Origin: an uncultured Spirochaetales bacterium | Lineage (GTDB): Bacteria > Spirochaetota > Spirochaetia > Sphaerochaetales > Sphaerochaetaceae | Reading direction: 5' to 3' | Assembly: GCA_944388965.1 (NCBI GenBank) | Contig: CALXKL010000014.1 | Coordinates: 1 to 36,180 of the forward strand | Length of the DNA: 36,180 nucleotides | Part shown: piece after piece, positions 32,697 to 36,180 of the stretch | How positions within the stretch are numbered: the stretch's first letter is position 1 | Layout: the number at the start of each line of letters is the position of its first letter | Notes under the pieces: model-generated | The model's input: only the letters and a program-made list of their open reading frames with translations | Database searches by the model: none | Told to the model about the DNA's origin: nothing | Position numbers and translations under genes: made by a program

Positions 32697-34250
32697 ATGG
32701 CAGACAACAGACACGAATGCATCGTAGTCCTCGATTTCGGTGCCCAGTACAGCCAGCTGATCGCCAGAAGGGTCAGGGAGCTGGGCGTCTATTCGCAGAT
32801 CCTGCCTTTCAACGCGACTCCTGAGGAGATTCTCGCCACGGGTCCGGTGAAGGGCATCATATTCTCAGGCGGACCGGCATCCGTGCCGCAGGAGGGGAGT
32901 CCCAGACCCGACTACAGGGTGTTCTCCATGGGACTGCCGATCTTCGGCATCTGCTACGGCCTTCAGGTCATGAGTCAGATGCTCGGTGGCCAGGTCGAAT
33001 GCCCTGAGCACAAGGAGTACGGAATCGCCAACATAGACATAATCGCCAAGTCTCCGCTGTTTGAGGGTGTCAGCCGCAACTCCCAGGTCTGGATGAGCCA
33101 TGGCGACAGGGTTGCAATGATGCCGGAAGGCTTCACAGTGACGGCACAGACCCCGAGCTGTCCATATACGGCCATAGAGGACAGGAAGCGTGATTTCTAC
33201 GGAGTCCAGTTCCACCCCGAAGTGGTCCATTCGCTCGAGGGGCAGAAGATGCTTGGCAACTTCGTTCTGAACATCTGCCATGCAAAGGCCGACTGGAACA
33301 TGGGCTCGTTCATCGACGAGGCCGTCGAGGCCATCCGCGCCGAAGTCGGTGACAGGAACGTGCTGTGCGGCCTTTCCGGCGGGGTCGACTCGTCCGTGGC
33401 GGCGGTCCTGATCCACAAGGCCATAGGCGACCAGCTTGTATGCGTCTTCGTCAATAACGGAATGCTGCGCAAGGGCGAGGCGGAGAGCGTCCTTGAACTG
33501 TTCGGAAAGAACTTCAACATGAGGCTTCAGTACGCCGATGCCGAAGAGGCGTTCCTATCAGCACTTAAGGGCAAGACCGACCCCGAGGACAAGAGGAAGA
33601 CGATCGGCAAGCTATTCGTCGACACTTTCTATTCAGAGGCCCGCAAGTGCGGTGACATATCGTATCTTGCACAAGGGACGCTCTATCCGGACATCGTGGA
33701 GAGCAGGAGCCCCTTCGGCGGCCCCACGTCTACAATCAAGTCGCATCACAATGTCGGAGGTCTTCCAGAGGACCTGAAGTGGAAGCTTCTGGAACCGCTC
33801 AAGGACCTGTTCAAGGACGAGGTCAGAGCGCTCGGCAGAGAGCTCGGTCTTCCCGAGGAGCTGGTCGACCGTCATCCCTTCCCCGGTCCCGGCCTTGGTG
33901 TCAGGTGCATCGGAGAGGTCACGAAGGAGCGCCTGGATTCCCTTCGTGAAATCGATGCGATCTTCATCGACGAGATACGCAAGGCCGGACTGTATGGACA
34001 TATCTGGCAGGCGCTTGCCGATCTGCTTCCTGTCAAGAGCGTAGGAGTGCAGGGCGACGAGAGGACCTACAGGGAGGTCTGTACGCTACGTGCGGTGACC
34101 AGCGCGGACGCCATGACTGCGGACTGGTACAGGATGCCGTACGATGTGATGCAGAAGTGTGCAAGCCGTATCTGCAACGAGGTGGGTGCGGTCAACAGAG
34201 TGCTGTACGACATCACGAGCAAGCCGCCTGCGACCATCGAGTGGGAATGA
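32697..34250 (+). CDS. guaA: GMP synthase (glutamine-hydrolysing)
   Basis: GuaA converts XMP to GMP with glutamine and ATP. The 517-residue protein has an N-terminal class I glutaminase (nucleophile Cys86 in GICYGLQ; His173 and Glu175 in FHPEV), the ATP-pyrophosphatase P-loop SGGVDSS (227-233) and the C-terminal dimerisation domain ending KPPATIEWE, all intact and of normal length. The ATG follows GAGAGGAAG. This gene is the last GC-rich gene before the AT-rich island; its 3' end is complete and unaltered in frame. guaA 3' ends are known elsewhere as genomic-island insertion points. Confidence 0.96.
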   Translation: MADNRHECIVVLDFGAQYSQLIARRVRELGVYSQILPFNATPEEILATGPVKGIIFSGGPASVPQEGSPRPDYRVFSMGLPIFGICYGLQVMSQMLGGQVECPEHKEYGIANIDIIAKSPLFEGVSRNSQVWMSHGDRVAMMPEGFTVTAQTPSCPYTAIEDRKRDFYGVQFHPEVVHSLEGQKMLGNFVLNICHAKADWNMGSFIDEAVEAIRAEVGDRNVLCGLSGGVDSSVAAVLIHKAIGDQLVCVFVNNGMLRKGEAESVLELFGKNFNMRLQYADAEEAFLSALKGKTDPEDKRKTIGKLFVDTFYSEARKCGDISYLAQGTLYPDIVESRSPFGGPTSTIKSHHNVGGLPEDLKWKLLEPLKDLFKDEVRALGRELGLPEELVDRHPFPGPGLGVRCIGEVTKERLDSLREIDAIFIDEIRKAGLYGHIWQALADLLPVKSVGVQGDERTYREVCTLRAVTSADAMTADWYRMPYDVMQKCASRICNEVGAVNRVLYDITSKPPATIEWE

Positions 34251-34269
34251 TTCTAGTATATATATAATA

Positions 34270-34319
34270 AGAAAATCGTTGTAATACAATGAATTGTATT
34301 ATGACGATTTTCTGTTTTT
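34270..34319 (+). terminator. Long AT-rich terminator hairpin after guaA
   Basis: AGAAAATCGT (34270-34279) pairs with ACGATTTTCT (34304-34313) and, inside it, GTAATACAAT pairs with ATTGTATTAT. This gives a stem of about 20 bp with a tetraloop-sized tip, followed by GTTTTTA. It ends guaA transcription but has the island's composition, unlike the GC-rich terminators elsewhere in the window. Confidence 0.75.
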
Positions 34320-34644
34320 ATGTCAGCTATCGCTATTATTTCAGATTTTTCCTTCCAAATTCCTACCAGCGGAAAATCCTTAAAACTGATATACGTATTA
34401 TCTGTATTAATTATCGAAGCCATGATAATAAATATTTACGTTGCAATGATTTCGTGACGATGAGATTTCACATCAGATTTTTAATTCATGATTCCATCAT
34501 CACTACTAATAGGATACAAGCGAGTTCCTCAAGATTGTTTTCTATACACATAAATCCTGTACCAGATTCCATATTTTACTTTATTATTAATACCTAGTTG
34601 GACAAGGAAACGAAGACGTTAACAAATGAGAATTTTGAACAATA
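34320..34644. other. Gene-poor AT-rich stretch
   Basis: Between the guaA terminator and the caspase promoter I see no convincing gene, RNA or repeat. An open frame of about 100 codons exists here but starts within the hairpin, has no ribosome-binding site, and translates to an unstructured-looking Ile/Arg/Phe-rich sequence. It may be decayed DNA or contain an unrecognised small RNA. Confidence 0.5.
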
Positions 34645-34653
34645 TGGTAAAAT
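34645..34653 (+). promoter_or_regulatory. Extended -10 promoter of the caspase-TIR operon
   Basis: TGG plus TAAAAT (34648-34653) with no good -35 box. The start near 34660 is followed by AAAGAGG and the ATG at 34677. Confidence 0.55.
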
Positions 34654-34676
34654 AGATGTTAAAGAGGTCGTAGTAA

Positions 34677-35645
34677 ATGAAAAAGGCACTAATAGTTGGA
34701 TTAAATGATTATCCTAATTGCGAATTAGAGTGGTGTGATAATGATGCTATTGCTATGAAAGGGCTAATTGAAACTAATGGGGATGGATCACCTAATTTTG
34801 ATGTAATCTTAATAACTAAAAGTTGTACAAAACATGATTTAAAAGAACGCATTAAAATTTTATTTTCAGGTGATGCTGATGTGGCACTTTTATACTTTTC
34901 AGGACATGGTGCAGATTTAGATGGGGGATATCTTTGCACTACAGATTTTTCTGAAGACGATTATGGCGTTAAAATGGCAGATGTATTAGAGATGGCCAAT
35001 AACTCACGTTGTAAAAATAAAGTTATTATTTTAGACTGCTGTTTTGCCGCTAAGATGGGTACGTCTATATTACTCAATAATAAATCTGTGTTAGGAGAAG
35101 GTGTAACAATAATAGCAGCCAGTCAATCATGGCAAACTTCAGCAGAAGATGCTTCAATCCAACATGGAGTATTTACGGAATTACTCATTCAAGGACTGCA
35201 AGGTGGTGCGGCAGATATTGGTGGTAATATTACTCCAGCAGGTCTATATTCATTTGTGGATCAATCTTTAGGAGCATGGCAGCAACGTCCAGTTTTTAAA
35301 ACAAATATTTCCCAATTCTTACCAGTGAGGACTATACAAGCAAAAGTAGAAAAATCAAAACTCAGAAAATTGAGTACATATTTTAAAAATCCTACAGATG
35401 AGTATAAATTAGACCCCTCATTTGAATATACAAATGAACCAAATGTAGAGCATCAAATTATTGAACCTTATGCTCAGCAAGAACATGTGGCAATATTTAA
35501 AGATTTACAGTTGTTTGAAAGTGTTGGATTGGTCGAACCTGTTGGAACGGAACATATGTATTTCGCGGCAATGGAAAATAAGTCATGCAAATTAACTGCT
35601 TTAGGATTGCATTATTGGAGACTATCTAAGGATAAGAGATTTTAA
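34677..35645 (+). CDS. Caspase-like (C14) protease, predicted Thoeris effector
   Basis: The 322-residue protein begins with a caspase/metacaspase p20-like domain (1-215): the opening strand KKALIVGLNDY, His77 in YFSGHGAD and Cys122 in ILDCCFAA form the catalytic dyad, and acidic residues around Asp120 could favour basic P1 residues as in metacaspases. ASQSWQTSAE and GVFTELLIQGL are further family blocks. Residues about 220-322 are a separate domain whose last part (LQLFESVGLVEPVG...CKLTALGLHYWRL) looks winged-helix-like and may sense the signal. There is no signal peptide, so it acts in the cytoplasm. With the TIR gene 22 nt downstream it matches TIR-caspase (reported as type IV) Thoeris, where the TIR product activates an indiscriminate protease and aborts infection. 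Function is inferred. Confidence 0.85.
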   Translation: MKKALIVGLNDYPNCELEWCDNDAIAMKGLIETNGDGSPNFDVILITKSCTKHDLKERIKILFSGDADVALLYFSGHGADLDGGYLCTTDFSEDDYGVKMADVLEMANNSRCKNKVIILDCCFAAKMGTSILLNNKSVLGEGVTIIAASQSWQTSAEDASIQHGVFTELLIQGLQGGAADIGGNITPAGLYSFVDQSLGAWQQRPVFKTNISQFLPVRTIQAKVEKSKLRKLSTYFKNPTDEYKLDPSFEYTNEPNVEHQIIEPYAQQEHVAIFKDLQLFESVGLVEPVGTEHMYFAAMENKSCKLTALGLHYWRLSKDKRF

Positions 35646-35667
35646 AATAATATGTGGAGGTTTGCTA

Positions 35668-36081
35668 ATGTCAAAAACATATCATCTTTTTATTAGTCAC
35701 TCATGGACGTATTCAGACGCTTATGAAAAACTTCTCGCTTTATTAAATAAAGATGCATATTTCAGTTACAAAAATTATTCTGTGCCACAAAATGATCCTA
35801 TTCATAATGCGGGCACCGATAAAGAATTATATGCTGCCATAAAATCACAGATTACTCAGGCAAGCGTTGTACTTATTTTGGCTGGAGTTTATTCTACATA
35901 TAGTAAATGGATAAACAAGGAAATCAAGATCGCAAAAACAGAATTTTGGATACCCAAACCTATTATTGCAATCGAGCCTTGGGGCGCAGAAAGAACATCT
36001 AAAGTAGTTAAAGATGCAGCGGATAAAATAGTGGGTTGGAATAGTTCTTCTATTATAAATGCTATAAAGGAGCTAGGCTGA
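35668..36081 (+). CDS. ThsB-like TIR-domain protein, predicted NAD-derived signal synthase
   Basis: The 137-residue protein is a single ThsB-type TIR-like domain (former DUF1863, PF08937). It opens with YHLFISHSW, then YKNYSVPQNDPIHN, VVLILAGVYSTYSKWINKEI with the putative catalytic Glu85, and PIIAIEPWG, ending GWNSSSIINAIKEL. ThsB proteins sense phage components and convert NAD+ to cyclic ADP-ribose isomers that activate the partner effector. The ATG at 35668 is preferred because GTGGAGG lies 7 nt upstream; a TTG two codons earlier is possible. It is the last gene of the two-gene operon; no clear terminator follows. Confidence 0.88.
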   Translation: MSKTYHLFISHSWTYSDAYEKLLALLNKDAYFSYKNYSVPQNDPIHNAGTDKELYAAIKSQITQASVVLILAGVYSTYSKWINKEIKIAKTEFWIPKPIIAIEPWGAERTSKVVKDAADKIVGWNSSSIINAIKELG

Positions 36082-36123
36082 TTTTACTATTTTTAAAATT
36101 CCATATTTGGGATTTGGTGACAT

Positions 36124-36180
36124 TCAGCTTGCGGCGACCCATTCGATGTCCTGAGGTGTGAACAGCCTGTAGGTCTGGAC
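36124..36180 (-). CDS. 3' end of a minus-strand gene (partial)
   Basis: Reading leftwards from the window edge gives 18 codons, VQTYRLFTPQDIEWVAAS, then TGA (36126-36124). The return to GC-rich codons and a sensible amphipathic ending support a real chromosomal gene converging on guaA. Too little is visible to name it. Confidence 0.5.
   Translation of the reverse strand, partial: VQTYRLFTPQDIEWVAAS

Larger units (their letters stand above)
34254..36120. other. AT-rich defence island
   Basis: Directly after guaA the base composition and codon use change from GC-rich to strongly AT-rich, and they revert at about 36121, inside or next to the end of a minus-strand gene. The segment carries only a hairpin, a gene-poor stretch of about 350 nt and the caspase/TIR operon. 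No recombinase, insertion sequence, or direct repeat at the borders is visible. Composition, defence cargo and its position between two converging chromosomal genes point to horizontal acquisition, perhaps by homologous recombination in flanking genes. Confidence 0.7.

Noticed and set aside
34289-34597. Open frame of about 102 codons between guaA and the caspase gene
   Set aside because: It starts inside the terminator hairpin, has no ribosome-binding site, and its Ile/Arg/Phe-rich translation resembles no protein family; AT-rich DNA gives such frames by chance.
34254-36120. Insertion sequence or prophage
   Set aside because: No transposase, integrase, terminal inverted repeats or phage genes are visible in the island.
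34230-36145. Similarity of the guaA 3' end (ATCGAGTGGG) to a sequence at the right edge of the island (ATCGAATGGG on the minus strand)
   Set aside because: The copies are inverted, imperfect and short, and both encode Ile-Glu-Trp at gene ends. Integrase att sites would be direct repeats.

Overview
The window looks like a chromosomal segment of a fairly GC-rich, anaerobic, double-membrane spirochaete, most like Sphaerochaetaceae/Treponemataceae gut lineages. This is inferred from gene content and could not be checked by search. The grounds are an rnfCDGEAB cluster, a GH57/DUF1926-type protein, a secreted patatin with a barrel-like C-terminus, a LolCDE-like exporter, several spirochaete-style exported proteins, QueH, a TrpR-family repressor and a short rubredoxin.

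Layout. 1-1744: a remnant of an AraC/GyrI-type effector domain, tRNA-Arg(TCT) with its own promoter and terminator, an SMP-30/gluconolactonase-like enzyme and a small membrane protein. 1838-6803: the six-gene Rnf complex. 6815-15718: tightly packed same-strand genes that are probably co-transcribed, namely a GH57-like protein that lacks its nucleophile, prfB with a +1 programmed frameshift, an exported PEGA-like protein, ftsY, an exported repeat protein and a permease-ATPase-permease set. 15746-20362: RNase Z, a convergent membrane TPR protein, queH, cardiolipin synthase, a TrpR-like regulator and a 38-residue rubredoxin. 20448-22790: tRNA-Leu(CAA) and the patatin/barrel protein. 22847-28142 (minus strand): DEAD-box helicase, DUF2804 protein, PpiD/SurA-like anchored chaperone and a lipoprotein. 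28183-34250: an exported Fn3-like protein, topA, an ECF-transporter S component and guaA.

The most interesting part is 34254-36120. Directly after the guaA stop codon the composition switches abruptly to AT-rich DNA with AT-rich codon use, then returns to GC-rich coding sequence (the 3' end of a minus-strand gene) by about 36121. This small island holds a two-gene operon with its own extended -10 promoter: a caspase-like (C14) protease with an intact His/Cys dyad and an extra C-terminal domain, followed by a compact ThsB-like TIR protein with its conserved glutamate. It matches the TIR-plus-caspase architecture of Thoeris-type anti-phage immunity, in which the TIR enzyme makes an NAD-derived signal that switches on the protease. 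No integrase, transposase or CRISPR array is visible.

Other points of note are an RnfB that has lost exactly the ligand set of one [4Fe-4S] cluster, several start codons sitting 6-8 nt after a -10 box (possible leaderless mRNAs), terminators that overlap the next gene's promoter, and an OadB-like GIIGGADGPT motif at the mature N-terminus of the patatin.
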